Source: Argonema antarcticum A004/B2 (GTDB lineage: Bacteria; Cyanobacteriota; Cyanobacteriia; Cyanobacteriales; Aerosakkonemataceae). Taken from it: a DNA stretch of 64,000 nucleotides. Shown here one piece after another: positions 53,283 to 62,366 of this stretch (position 1 is its first letter; each line of letters starts with the position of its first letter). The notes below the pieces were generated by a model, which was not told the DNA's origin, did no database searches, and saw nothing but the letters and a program-made list of their open reading frames with translations. Position numbers and translations under genes: made by a program. The stretch covers positions 62,001 to 126,000 of the forward strand of contig NZ_JAIQZN010000004.1 of NCBI RefSeq assembly GCF_023333585.1. Reading direction: 5' to 3'.

Positions 53283-55328
53283 TCAGCACTTTGCTATATT
53301 GGCTAAATTTCGCAGGGTTTGAGTTACCAGCACGAATAAGCTCTGCCAGTCTCCGGGTTGTGGCTGACGAAATAGTCGCATGGTCGGATACCAGGGACTG
53401 TCCTGTCGGTGAAGCATCCAACGCCAATCCGAGTCAAAAGGCAGCAATACCCAAACTTGTTTACCCAAAGCTCCAGCTAAATGAGCAACAGATGTGTCTA
53501 TGGTGATGACTAAATCCAACTGCGCTACGATCGCAGCTGTGTCGGCGAAGTCGTTGAGCAGATGACTCAAATTTTGCACGCAGGCTGTTTGCCGCAATAG
53601 GATTAGATCTTGTTCTTGGGGGTCTTTTTCAAGGCTGTAAAATGCAATTCCCGGTATATCTGTCAGTTTGAGGAAGTGAGAGAGGGGAGACGATCGCAAC
53701 TCGGCAGTCTTACCGCTAGAGTAGGTTGCCCAGACAATTCCCACTTTCAGTTTACTTTCAGAAGGAATTTCCAGTTCAATAGAAGATTCCGGCGGTGCTA
53801 GATAGGGAATTTGTGCGGGTACGTTTTCCAAGGTTGTACCCAATATCCACGGTAAGCTCATTAATGGTGCGTGAACGTCAAATTCAGGCAAAGTAGTATC
53901 CTGTACGATTAGTCGATCGATACAGGAAATACTCTCCAACAAGCGAATCAGCGATCGCGGACAATCCACTATCAGGCGACCACCATAAGCTGCTACTAAA
54001 GGAGCATAACGAATAAACTGAATCGTATCTCCTAACCCTTGCTCGGCGTGGAGTAGAATCGTTCGACCTTCGAGGCGAGATCCATCCCACAAAGGCTGAG
54101 GAAACTGACGAGGCGGCGTTTCTCCCCCTAACCAGCGGCTCTCGTACTCGGCAAATCCACGCTGTAAATCCCCCGCCAGCAGTAGGAGATAAGCTCTACT
54201 AAAGCGATCGCTCGGATTGAGTTGGCTGTTGGGTTGCAAGTAGGCTATTGCCTTTTCTACCTTGCCTTGAAATAGAAGTGCATGGGCTAGGTTGTTCTGG
54301 GTCATTGCTAGCTTGGGATTCAGAGCTAAGGCTTGACGATAGCAGACTAGAGCTTCCTCTATCTCCCCCCCATCCTCCAACGCATTGCCCAAGTTATTAT
54401 AAAACTCTGCCTGGTGAGGATTTAAAGCCAAAGCTTGACGGTAGCAGGCTAGAGCTTCCTGTAACTGCTTCTGCTGTTTCATCACGCCGCCCAAGTTGCT
54501 GTAAGCTTCGGCATAGTTTGGATCGAGGGCTAAGGCTTGTCGATAGCAAGTAATAGCTTCTTCTAGCTTTCCCAAATCTTTAAGCGTAACGCCCAAGTTG
54601 CTGTAAAGTACAGGATTATCTGGTTCCTGAACCAAAGCTTTCTGATAGCAATCAACAGCTTCTACTAGGCGACGCTGTTTGTACATAGCACCGCCCAAGT
54701 TATTATAAAGTAGGGCATCATCTGGTTTGAGCGCTAAGGCTTGCTGATAGCAGATAATGGCTTCTTCTAGCTCACCTTGCCCTAACCATACACTGCCCAA
54801 ATTGCTATAAGCGTCATCATAATTTGGATCGATAGTCAAGGCTTGATTGTAATAAGTAGTTGCCTCTGCCAATAATCCTTGTTCTTGAAGGACGATTCCC
54901 AGGCGATTGTGAAGTTCGGCATAGTTTGGTTCGAGCAATATAGCTTGCTGGTAGCAAGCGGTTGCTTCTGGCAACCGACCTTGTTCTTGCAGCGCCTTGC
55001 CCAGATTGTAGTACGCTCCAGCATGATTTGGTTCGAGTGCCAAAGTTTGTTGGTAGCAGACTAGAGCTTCCTCGACACGATTCTGCTCTTGCAGCGCCAT
55101 GCCCAAATTGTAATGAAAGTCTGCCACTCCAGGCGCAACTTCGATCGCTTTGCGAAAACATTCAATGGCTAGCTCGTGTTTACCAAGTCCAGTGGCTGTT
55201 ATCCCAAGTAATTGGAGCGCGTCGATATTATATGGCTCTTTTTGTAGAATTTGGCTATATATCTGCTCGGCTTGAGATAACCGACCAGCTTGATAATGTT
55301 GGAGAGCAGTTAATAAGCTGCTACGCAT
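53283..55328 (-). CDS. TPR-repeat protein with C-terminal glycosyltransferase-like domain
   Basis: 681 residues: about ten TPR units (about 1-360; for example LYNNLGGAMYKQRRLVEAVD) and a C-terminal domain (about 400-675) with LLHAEQGLGDTIQFIRYAPL, KVGIVWATYSSGK and DLVITIDTSVAHLAGALGKQ, which is the GT9/SPINDLY-like glycosyltransferase B-fold pattern found in many cyanobacterial TPR proteins. The expected activity is O-linked protein or surface glycan modification. The ATG at 55328 and the first five codons lie inside a 127-bp inserted element (55314-55440), so the original start was replaced. It has no normal Shine-Dalgarno sequence. Confidence 0.88.
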   Translation of the reverse strand: MRSSLLTALQHYQAGRLSQAEQIYSQILQKEPYNIDALQLLGITATGLGKHELAIECFRKAIEVAPGVADFHYNLGMALQEQNRVEEALVCYQQTLALEPNHAGAYYNLGKALQEQGRLPEATACYQQAILLEPNYAELHNRLGIVLQEQGLLAEATTYYNQALTIDPNYDDAYSNLGSVWLGQGELEEAIICYQQALALKPDDALLYNNLGGAMYKQRRLVEAVDCYQKALVQEPDNPVLYSNLGVTLKDLGKLEEAITCYRQALALDPNYAEAYSNLGGVMKQQKQLQEALACYRQALALNPHQAEFYNNLGNALEDGGEIEEALVCYRQALALNPKLAMTQNNLAHALLFQGKVEKAIAYLQPNSQLNPSDRFSRAYLLLLAGDLQRGFAEYESRWLGGETPPRQFPQPLWDGSRLEGRTILLHAEQGLGDTIQFIRYAPLVAAYGGRLIVDCPRSLIRLLESISCIDRLIVQDTTLPEFDVHAPLMSLPWILGTTLENVPAQIPYLAPPESSIELEIPSESKLKVGIVWATYSSGKTAELRSSPLSHFLKLTDIPGIAFYSLEKDPQEQDLILLRQTACVQNLSHLLNDFADTAAIVAQLDLVITIDTSVAHLAGALGKQVWVLLPFDSDWRWMLHRQDSPWYPTMRLFRQPQPGDWQSLFVLVTQTLRNLANIAKC

Positions 55329-55440
55329 TTAATTTGTATGTTTAGCGGGAGTGGGAGAGTGGGGGAGTGGGGGAGTGGGAGAGGAATTGAAGGTTTGATT
55401 GCCGGATTAGAAATATCCGAATTAGATGCGTGTTAGCTTA
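55314..55440 (+). mobile_element. 127-bp TAAGCT-ended element, copy 2
   Basis: Identical over 127 bases to 22470-22596 and, inverted, to 57969-58095. Read on the minus strand it ends ATGCGTAGCAGCTTA, which is the start of the TPR-glycosyltransferase gene. Confidence 0.92.
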
Positions 55441-55742
55441 AAGACTCTTTCAATTTTAGATTTTAGATTTTAGATTTTAGATTGGGGAGTAGGAAAGAGG
55501 GAAGTATAGGGGAATTTTAGATTTTAGATTTTATTTCAATTTGAAATCTGAAATCTAAAATTTTAAATTCTGCCCCTTCTTACCCCCTCCCCTCTGCCCT
55601 AGCCTCCGATCGCCACATCTAAGATAAATGTAGCGATCGCCTGGTAACGGTGCAACAAGGCTTCTGGGCGATCGCTTTACAGGTTAAAGCGATCGTGCCT
55701 AGAAGGCGTAGTGCCGGTAACGTTTCGCGTCGGGGTGACCCT
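55441..55742. repeat. TAGATTT repeats and intergenic region
   Basis: 55446-55566 holds several TTTTAGA units followed by an inverted set (GAAATCTGAAATCTAAAATT). The remaining bases to 55742 include HIP1-like sites (GCGATCG at 55633 and 55668) and no gene. It lies upstream of the TPR gene and downstream of sir. Confidence 0.7.
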
Positions 55743-57770
55743 TCACGAGGGCTGTGAGTCTGAATTAGCGTTTAAATACGCTTCGATCGCCTCGGTTGCT
55801 AACTCAACGACAGGCTTGCCTTGACTGACGGCAATTTCCTTAAGACGTTGATAAACATCATCGCGAACTGTGACGCGACGCCGAATTTTAGTAACAGCAG
55901 CTGTGGTTTCCGAAGGTGTCTCCGAAAGTGTCTCGACTATAGTCTCGCCCATAAAAGAAGAAGCAGAATGACCGTTGGTTAACTCTAGCGTAACTGGCGC
56001 TGATTCGTAGGTAGCAGTAAAGGTTCTAAGCGCCTCTAAACCTACTCTATGACAAAAGTCGCCAAAACTTTCGGATTTTTCCGGCTTTTGTTGTTCTTTC
56101 TTGAAATAAACAAACAGCGGTTCTAAGGTTGCTTCGAGATTCTGGATATCCAACTTCTCGATGTAAGGTTCTGCCAAACGAGTCTGATGGGGGTCAGCAC
56201 CCAGCCAAAGTTGGTAAACGTTTGGAGATCTGCCGACGAAGCCGAGTTCGGCCAGATAAGGACGAGCGCAGCCGTTGGGGCAACCTGTCATCCGCACGAC
56301 GAAGTGTTCTTCTGACAATCCTACTTTGACTAGCAGGGCCCGAATTCGCTCCAGGATACCGGGCATAGCTCGTTCCGATTCGGTGGTTGCCAAACCGCAC
56401 GTGGGTAGCGCAGGACAAGCCATTGAGTAACGCACGAGCGGGTCGAGTTCTGACTCCATTTTGACACCGCTGCGATCGAGAATCTGCTGAATTTCCCGCT
56501 TCTGCCCTGGTGCGATATCGCAGATAATCAGATTTTGATGGGGTGTCAGGCGAATGGGCAGCTGAAATTTCTGTACTATTTCCCGCAGGGCGCTTCTGAG
56601 TTTCAGGTTGCCTTCATCTTTGACGCGGCCATTTTCGATCGAAATCCCCACAAAAAGCTTGCCATCTCCCTGTTCTTGCCAACCCAGGAAGTCTAGATAT
56701 TTCCATTCTGGCAGCGGCTTTAAGGGTTGGATCTGTTTGCCAAAGTAGCCTTCTACTGTAGTGCGGAATTTATCGACGCCCCAGTCTTCGAGCAGATATT
56801 TCATCCGCGCATGACGCCTGTCGGTGCGATCGCCATTATCTCGCTGTGTGGCTACGATCGCTTTCACCAAGTCATAGACATCTTCCTTCGCCACATAGCC
56901 AATTGCATCCGCTAGACGCGGGAAAGTCTCTTCTTTATTGTGGGTGCGTCCCAGTCCGCCACCGGCGAAAACGTTAAATCCCTCTAACTCTCCCCGGTTA
57001 TTGGTAATTACCACTAAACTGAGGTCTTGAGAGAACAGGTCAACCGAATTATCTCCCGGCACGGTGACGCTACACTTGAACTTCCGGGGCATATAGTTAG
57101 GGCCGTAAATCGGCTCTTCCTTTTCCTCGAAGTTAGTGCCTTTGTCGTTGCGCTGCCTTGCGGCTACTGCTTCTGGGTTTTCTTCCCCAGTGACAAATTT
57201 TTCCCCATCCAACCAAATTTCGTAGTAAGCGCCAGTCTGAGGAGTTAGCAAGTCAGCGATGTTGTCTGCGTACTCCCAGGCATATTTATATTCCTGGCTA
57301 TTCTTAAAGGGTGCCGGTGGTGCCATGACGTTGCGGTTAAGGTCGCCGCAAGCCCCCAAAGTTGACCCCATACTTTTGATGATCGCAGCGAGTGTGGCTT
57401 TGAGATTTTTCTTTAAAATGCCGTGCAGCTGAAACCCTTGACGGGTGGTTACTCGTAGGGTATTGTTTCCATATTCCCCGCTCAGCCGATCCAGGGTAAG
57501 ATACAGCTGCGGCGGAATGAAGCCGCCCGGACTGCGGGTACGCAGCATGAACTGATAGTCCTTCTCCTGACCCTTAACCCGATTATCGCGGTTGTCCTGC
57601 TGGTAAGACCCGTGAAACTTTAGAATCTGAGTGGCGTCTTCGGTGAAACTATTCGTGTCTTGCAGTATCTCAGTGGCAACGGGTTCCCGCAAATAATTAC
57701 TGCGTTCTTTAAGTCCTTCCACTTTGGAAAGCTTGGGAACCGGAGGAGTTTGAGTCGGAGTCTGGGTCAT
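55743..57770 (-). CDS. sir: Ferredoxin-dependent assimilatory sulfite reductase with C-terminal RHH-like tail
   Basis: 675 residues; reduces sulfite to sulfide with six electrons from ferredoxin using siroheme and a 4Fe-4S cluster. Siroheme-binding residues are in the N-terminal half ([20 protein letters not shown]), and the four cluster Cys in [20 protein letters not shown] and [20 protein letters not shown]. The catalytic part ends about residue 590. After a Thr/Glu-rich linker the tail [27 protein letters not shown] (about 620-665) looks like a ribbon-helix-helix DNA-binding motif. With sbpA/cysTW it completes a route from sulfate to sulfide. Confidence 0.94.
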   Translation of the reverse strand: MTQTPTQTPPVPKLSKVEGLKERSNYLREPVATEILQDTNSFTEDATQILKFHGSYQQDNRDNRVKGQEKDYQFMLRTRSPGGFIPPQLYLTLDRLSGEYGNNTLRVTTRQGFQLHGILKKNLKATLAAIIKSMGSTLGACGDLNRNVMAPPAPFKNSQEYKYAWEYADNIADLLTPQTGAYYEIWLDGEKFVTGEENPEAVAARQRNDKGTNFEEKEEPIYGPNYMPRKFKCSVTVPGDNSVDLFSQDLSLVVITNNRGELEGFNVFAGGGLGRTHNKEETFPRLADAIGYVAKEDVYDLVKAIVATQRDNGDRTDRRHARMKYLLEDWGVDKFRTTVEGYFGKQIQPLKPLPEWKYLDFLGWQEQGDGKLFVGISIENGRVKDEGNLKLRSALREIVQKFQLPIRLTPHQNLIICDIAPGQKREIQQILDRSGVKMESELDPLVRYSMACPALPTCGLATTESERAMPGILERIRALLVKVGLSEEHFVVRMTGCPNGCARPYLAELGFVGRSPNVYQLWLGADPHQTRLAEPYIEKLDIQNLEATLEPLFVYFKKEQQKPEKSESFGDFCHRVGLEALRTFTATYESAPVTLELTNGHSASSFMGETIVETLSETPSETTAAVTKIRRRVTVRDDVYQRLKEIAVSQGKPVVELATEAIEAYLNANSDSQPS

Positions 57771-57968
57771 GGGAACTGTGAGTGCGAGTTTAAATTATGT
57801 ATTTTAACCAGGTGTTCGTTGCCGCCACAGACTGATTGGATGGTTGAACCCTGATTTTGTGAAGACCGATATTCCGGTCGGAATTATGCACAATACCATA
57901 ATTTTAACACGATTAAAAGCTGGGGCTTTGGATTTTTGGATGAAAGGATTTTGAATTGGGTGCGGTGA
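57771..57968. other. Upstream region of sir
   Basis: 198 bases. GACCGATATTCCGGTC (about 57862-57877) is an inverted repeat and could be an operator for a sulfur regulator, but no factor can be named. It ends at the 127-bp element. Confidence 0.4.
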
Positions 57969-58095
57969 TAAGCTAACACGCATCTAATTCGGATATTTCT
58001 AATCCGGCAATCAAACCTTCAATTCCTCTCCCACTCCCCCACTCCCCCACTCTCCCACTCCCGCTAAACATACAAATTAAATGCGTAGCAGCTTA
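57969..58095 (-). mobile_element. 127-bp TAAGCT-ended element, copy 3
   Basis: The exact reverse complement of the copies at 22470 and 55314. It lies in non-coding DNA between sir and the gene at 58549 and disrupts nothing obvious. Confidence 0.92.
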
Positions 58096-58548
58096 TGTAG
58101 TTGGTTGGCAGAAAGAGTCCTCCTTGTCCCCGATCGGCACCTTACCATAAATAGTAAAGATTTATTAAGCAATGTCAATAAATCTTGCAATGATTCTCAT
58201 AAAAGTTCATAATCAAATTTGAACAGAAATGTTGAGCTATGTTCTTAACCCTACCCATAACGCAAGTTTGGGTACAGTTAGCGAAACCAATATAATTGCT
58301 TAGCATCCTTGTTTTCGATACAATCTTTCTCAGTACAGCATTAAGTTGGCACGACGCACAAGTTTTTGTTTCACGGGAGTGTTCGAGGGCAAAAATTCCC
58401 AAGACACGCTGAGAACGCCAGTTTTTCCGGTAACGCTAAATTTATTAGCGAAAAAATACCTAACTATAATATTTGATTTAGTTAGGGTGCGTTCAATTAA
58501 AAGACTCACTTCTTTTAGTCCACTCGCTAATTTTCAGGAGTATTGGCA
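58096..58548. other. Intergenic region, nothing recognised
   Basis: 453 bases before the gene at 58549. Short open frames on both strands (58175-58402 minus, 58346-58588 plus) have no plausible start sites or protein-like composition and are not called. AGGAG at 58536-58540 serves the next gene. Confidence 0.5.
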
Positions 58549-59037
58549 ATGTTTGGTTTTATCAAAAACTTTTTTGGCGGAATATTAGGCTTTTTTGGTG
58601 GCATTTTTAGCTTCGGGAAATCCAAGAAGCAAGACAAATCAAACGCTCTAAAAACTCGTAAGGGTGGATACTACCTAGAATTGGATGAATCGCAAGTCCC
58701 TAAGACAGATAATGGGAGTAAACCTGCTGCCGCCAAGGCAGTGAAAACAGAGTCAGAGCCAGCGCCAAAGCCAGAACCGGCTAAAACTCCAGCCGCAGTA
58801 GCTACAGCTGCACCTGCTAAAGTGGAATCAGCGCCAAAGCCGGAACCAGCAAAAGCAGCTGCACCCGCAGCCAGTGCTAACGGAAAAAAAGAACCCCAGG
58901 CAAAACCGACATTTGCTGCCAATGATTTGTCTATTGTCTCAAACACAAACGGTCGCCGACGTCCGGGTGCTAATATGAACTCGTTCCTGGATATGGCTCG
59001 TCAGGTGAAAACCTCTAGTGCAGCGCGGCAGAAATAA
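58549..59037 (+). CDS. Small Ala/Pro-rich hypothetical protein
   Basis: 162 residues; ATG at 58549 follows AGGAG with normal spacing. The N terminus MFGFIKNFFGGILGFFGGIF is an amphipathic, glycine-rich membrane-associating segment, followed by KSKKQDKSNALKTRKGGYYL, a long Ala/Pro/Lys/Glu linker (about 65-125) and a conserved-looking GRRRPGANMNSFLDMARQVK. The last residues (SSAARQK) and the stop are encoded by a dispersed element (59015-59128), so the natural C terminus has been altered. It may be a membrane-tethered scaffold; function unknown. Confidence 0.8.
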   Translation: MFGFIKNFFGGILGFFGGIFSFGKSKKQDKSNALKTRKGGYYLELDESQVPKTDNGSKPAAAKAVKTESEPAPKPEPAKTPAAVATAAPAKVESAPKPEPAKAAAPAASANGKKEPQAKPTFAANDLSIVSNTNGRRRPGANMNSFLDMARQVKTSSAARQK

Positions 59038-59128
59038 CCCCCCAGTTCATAAGTAGTTAAATGCCTGAAACTCAAAGGATTTTTGACTTTTGAATGAGTG
59101 ACTTTTGACTTCCGCTCTTCGGCACTAG
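59015..59128 (+). mobile_element. CTAGTGC-bounded dispersed element, copy C
   Basis: 114 bases from CTAGTGCAGCGCGGCAGAAA to TCGGCACTAG. The left end supplies the last codons and TAA of the 58549 gene. The right-end CTAG supplies the TAG stop of the convergent TPR gene (59125-59127). It matches copies A and B but carries a different AAAAGTC count. Confidence 0.9.
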
Positions 59129-60210
59129 GTAGGGCTTGAGGGAAAATATCTGAGGAAGACTAGACCGCTATACAATTGGAAGGCTGGGTCCCAGTGGGAG
59201 TCAGCCCTCCTCAACAGCTCGATGTGGGATGGAAGACGGTCTAAAAGTTCTGTTCGATCGAGCGCTGTCTCGGCAAACTGGGTGAAATCAGACAAGAGTT
59301 TGGCGTGAGGCAGTTGAGAATTGAGGAACTCGATTAAGCGGTTCCAGTTTCTTCTGTTAGTAGGCATATCCTCTTGAGCGGAAAAATCAATCCCCTGCTG
59401 GAACTCGTAGGCGCTATCGTAAATTCGCAAAATGGAACGCCTGCTGGGTAGGTGCAGGTCGCAAAATTGGGAGTAGTCTTGGGTTTGTACTTTGCGTTCC
59501 AATCTCTTGAGAAAGTCGTGATCGACGACTTCTTCAAAGATTGGTAACCGTGCTTGGATAACTTGGCGTACTTCGCTCCATTGAAAGCCAAAGGAACCCA
59601 TCTGATTTTTGTCGTTGTAGCAAACGACAGTGGGTTGGGGAGAGAGTGACTGGAAATGGCTGACGCGAAAAATGTTGATTTTTTGAATATCAGCTAGTGT
59701 TGCACAAAAGTTGGGTATTTTTGCACTGAGCAATTCTTGAGCGTAAAGTCGCAGTTCTCCGATCGCACCTGTACGATATAGCCGCCAACCTCGACTCGGT
59801 AGTAGTAGCCGCGCTTTGTATGGATCGAGGTTCATAATCCGGGCAAAACTTTTGGCGGCTTGGGTTTTGGCTTCGCTGTCGATCGGTTCTAAAATTAAGA
59901 CGCCTAATTGAGTATTGTTGGGGTCGGTTTTAGCTTGGACGATCGCTTCTTGGCGTCGTTGTTTTTCATTTTTTTCCAGACGCTGCAATCCTTGGCGAGA
60001 TCCAGCCATAATCTTGGCGATCGTTGTGCTACACAGCAGCTGGCGATAAGTTTTTTCTGCCGCTTCTGATTTGCCAGTTACTTCGTGCAGGCGTGCGATG
60101 TAAAATTGCACCCAAGGGTTTTCGGGCGATTCTTTGACCAGTTGTTTGAGTAAGCGGGCTGCTTCTCGATAATCTTTGCTCTCAAACGCTGCTGCGACTC
60201 GATCGATCAT
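59125..60210 (-). CDS. TPR-containing hypothetical protein
   Basis: 361 residues. Residues 1-95 hold two TPR-like units (DYREAARLLKQLVKESPENP and QFYIARLHEVTGKSEAAEKT). The rest is an alpha/beta region with LLLPSRGWRLYRTGAIGELR and VVCYNDKNQMGSFGFQWSEV that I do not assign to a known family. It lies 47 bases after rsmE on the same strand and is probably co-transcribed, a pairing that suggests a translation- or stress-related role without proving it. The stop codon comes from the inserted element. Confidence 0.8.
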   Translation of the reverse strand: MIDRVAAAFESKDYREAARLLKQLVKESPENPWVQFYIARLHEVTGKSEAAEKTYRQLLCSTTIAKIMAGSRQGLQRLEKNEKQRRQEAIVQAKTDPNNTQLGVLILEPIDSEAKTQAAKSFARIMNLDPYKARLLLPSRGWRLYRTGAIGELRLYAQELLSAKIPNFCATLADIQKINIFRVSHFQSLSPQPTVVCYNDKNQMGSFGFQWSEVRQVIQARLPIFEEVVDHDFLKRLERKVQTQDYSQFCDLHLPSRRSILRIYDSAYEFQQGIDFSAQEDMPTNRRNWNRLIEFLNSQLPHAKLLSDFTQFAETALDRTELLDRLPSHIELLRRADSHWDPAFQLYSGLVFLRYFPSSPT

Positions 60211-60257
60211 GGCTTAAAAAAGTATATAAAAAGGTGGGTTGTTTGCTGATTTACGCT

Positions 60258-61142
60258 TTACCCTTCTTTCTTCATTATTGTTCCCATTTCTGAGGTTCCT
60301 GCTACCAGGGACAGGGCGACAATCGGTGCAAGTACGGCTGTAAGGATGCGGCGACCGAGAGAAACTGGTTGGAAAGAGGCGGCGCAAGCTTTTTCTATCT
60401 CTGCATCTGTCCATCCTCCCTCTGGCCCGGTGGCGATCGTTAGTGCTGTTAGTGCTGAGTGGGGAGTGGGGAGTGCTGAGTGCTGAGTGCTGAGTGGGGA
60501 GTGGGGAGTGGGGAGTGGGGAGTGCTGAGTGCTGAGTGCTGAGTGCTGAGTAGGGAGTGCTGAGTGGGGAGTGTGGATTAGGCAATCGAGTAAATGGGGA
60601 TAGTCGCCACGCGCAACGCAGATATATTGGGAAGTGGGGACTGGGGAATTCTCCTCTACAGCACTGTTTGATTCTTGACAAAATGCTAAAGCTGTGTTGT
60701 AAGAAACGGGATCGAGAATTGTTGGCACAATTTGGCGTTCTGATTGTTCGGCTGCTTCAGTGACAATCCGCCGCCAGCGTTCTAGTTTTTGGGGGCTGGG
60801 TTTGAGCAGGGTGCGATCGCTTATTGTCGGTATTATACAAGTTACCCCCAGTTCTGTAACCTGACGGACAACATCGTCAAATCCGTTTCCTTTCGGCAAG
60901 GCTACCATGAGGGTGACGGCTACTGGTAACTCAGTTTGGACAGAAATCGGCTCTAAGATTTCCGCTTGCTCTCCTTGTAGTTTAGCCAACCACCATTGTC
61001 CTTGTCCGTTCATGGCAATAAAGCGATCGCCTGTTTCCAACCGCAACACTCGACTGAGGTAGTGCTGTTGCGGCGCAGTTAGGGAAATTTGCCGATCTTG
61101 GAGTTGGGAGGGTGCGATCGCCAACCGTTGCAACTGAGTCAA
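60258..61142 (-). CDS. rsmE: 16S rRNA (uracil-1498-N3)-methyltransferase RsmE with repeat insertion
   Basis: A SPOUT-class methyltransferase modifying U1498 of 16S rRNA in the decoding region. 294 residues: an N-terminal PUA-like RNA-binding part (RQISLTAPQQHYLSRVLRLE, GDRFIAMNG), TLMVALPKGNGFDDVVRQVT, and the knotted SAM-binding IATGPEGGWTDAEIEKA with SLGRRILTA. Between about residues 190 and 233 it carries an in-frame tract of SALPTQHSALSTQHSPLPTP-type repeats from (GTGCTGAGTGGGGA)n DNA at 60441-60574, absent from the family. Start is TTG at 61142 with GGAG upstream. Confidence 0.92.
   Translation of the reverse strand: MTQLQRLAIAPSQLQDRQISLTAPQQHYLSRVLRLETGDRFIAMNGQGQWWLAKLQGEQAEILEPISVQTELPVAVTLMVALPKGNGFDDVVRQVTELGVTCIIPTISDRTLLKPSPQKLERWRRIVTEAAEQSERQIVPTILDPVSYNTALAFCQESNSAVEENSPVPTSQYICVARGDYPHLLDCLIHTPHSALPTQHSALSTQHSPLPTPHSPLSTQHSALPTPHSALTALTIATGPEGGWTDAEIEKACAASFQPVSLGRRILTAVLAPIVALSLVAGTSEMGTIMKKEG
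60441..60574. repeat. Heptamer repeat array inside rsmE
   Basis: Roughly nineteen heptamers of the types GTGCTGA and GTGGGGA in tandem, all within the rsmE reading frame. The frame is kept open through the array, giving a Ser/Pro/His/Thr-rich loop. Confidence 0.93.
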
Positions 61143-61235
61143 TCTATATCTCCAGAGCTATCAAAATTTAATCTTAAAATAAACAAATATTAACTTTCAT
61201 ATACTAACCTATCTATTGGTTGTGAGGGATTAGTC

Positions 61236-61943
61236 TTGGAAGTTCTTAAAGCTGTTTTATCAGCGTTATTTTTGCTGCTAATGGGAGATTTTATCTCCAC
61301 ATTTCTTTATCATGTTCCTGAGCATATTTTTGGTAAATTTCATACCTTAGTTCATCACGGTCAGAAGCATCGCAGCTTCATTTATTATGCTGTAATAACC
61401 AGGAATCCGCTAGTTCTGATTCATGGATTTCTGGGTGTACTTCCTTATTTAATTTTTTTACCCTGGCTTTGGCAGATATCTCCTGGTGGAACTATTATGG
61501 GACTTTTGGTAGCTGAACTCCATGTTTTGTGGAGGCATATTCCTATAACTGAAGATAAGAGATCTAAGATTATTGAACGCCTCTGCAATTTTTTGTATAT
61601 CACAACTCCTGAGCGGCATTGGCTTCATCACAAGAATGCAAATGTTGCTTATGGAGATATTTTTACATTTTACGATAAACCCGCGCAAAAATGGTTGAGA
61701 TTTTTGGGTTACTTAAGAGAAAAAAGTTTACTGGTTTGGGAGTTGGTTAAGTGCGATCGCGCAGGATCTCCCTTGTCTCCATTAAAACCTGTCCCAGCAT
61801 ATTTTTGCCACTGCCATCAGCCCCGCAACCCCAGTAGTAATCGATCGGTGAATTTTCGACTATGGGTTCATCGCCTGTGGAGACTAGCACTTCGCGGATG
61901 TCGGCATGAGTCTCGAATTTTCGCAGCACTGCTTGCCGCATGA
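61236..61943 (+). CDS. Membrane fatty-acid-hydroxylase-like protein, 3' end altered
   Basis: Start is TTG at 61236 with GAGGG upstream. The first about 168 residues show the FA-hydroxylase/sterol-desaturase superfamily: membrane helices plus His motifs HTLVHHGQKH, LHVLWRHIP and TPERHWLHHKNAN that would ligate a di-iron centre. The remaining about 67 residues are antisense to the NADAR gene and look nothing like the family, so the native C terminus was probably lost when the NADAR locus was joined. Whether the product is active is unclear. Relatives hydroxylate lipids or carotenoids. Confidence 0.7.
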   Translation: MEVLKAVLSALFLLLMGDFISTFLYHVPEHIFGKFHTLVHHGQKHRSFIYYAVITRNPLVLIHGFLGVLPYLIFLPWLWQISPGGTIMGLLVAELHVLWRHIPITEDKRSKIIERLCNFLYITTPERHWLHHKNANVAYGDIFTFYDKPAQKWLRFLGYLREKSLLVWELVKCDRAGSPLSPLKPVPAYFCHCHQPRNPSSNRSVNFRLWVHRLWRLALRGCRHESRIFAALLAA

Positions 61944-62187
61944 TATCATCTTTTACATCATTCCAATCGGGACGGAGGGGACGAGTGCGATCGCGTCCCA
62001 TTGTCGCTGCATCTTTTGGCGTTTTCACCTGGCGAATTTGCTCTACGTGCGGTGTTCCGACAAATTTTTGTGCTTGAAAATAGTGTTCGCTGGTGGGCCA
62101 ATAAACGCCATCCAACTCAAAGCCGTGGGCTGAAAAGTTGGAGAAACAGCCGTATTCTTCGCGAGTGCTGTAAAAGTAAATAGCCAT
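61747..62187 (-). CDS. NADAR-family N-glycosidase (YbiA-like)
   Basis: 146 residues matching the NADAR (NAD- and ADP-ribose-associated) family: CFSNFSAHGFELDGVYWPTS, EHYFQAQKF, an internal RPDWNDVKDDIMRQAVLRKF, and the C-terminal GSGKNMLGQVLMETREIL. Family members include YbiA, which cleaves riboflavin-pathway intermediates, and antitoxins that remove ADP-ribose from guanine bases modified by DarT-type toxins. It is divergent from the helicase and DarT-like genes (179-base gap), which makes the antitoxin role attractive. It overlaps the 3' end of the hydroxylase-like gene on the other strand. Confidence 0.88.
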   Translation of the reverse strand: MAIYFYSTREEYGCFSNFSAHGFELDGVYWPTSEHYFQAQKFVGTPHVEQIRQVKTPKDAATMGRDRTRPLRPDWNDVKDDIMRQAVLRKFETHADIREVLVSTGDEPIVENSPIDYYWGCGADGSGKNMLGQVLMETREILRDRT

Positions 62188-62366
62188 ACCATCGCCTTTC
62201 TAATGAGAAAACACTGGCCTGAGTCGTTTTTAACCTGCTCTCAATCCTAACTCAGGGCATGGCAGATAGACTATAAATTTTACACTCAAATGCCGTAATT
62301 GTCAACAAAGGTTAGGCAGATTTTTTAGCGGTATATTGGGAATGAACAGCAGCTTATCAAAAGATA

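Noticed and set aside
58175-58588. Two short frames upstream of the 58549 gene
   Set aside because: No plausible start sites and biased composition; the second overlaps the real gene in the wrong frame.
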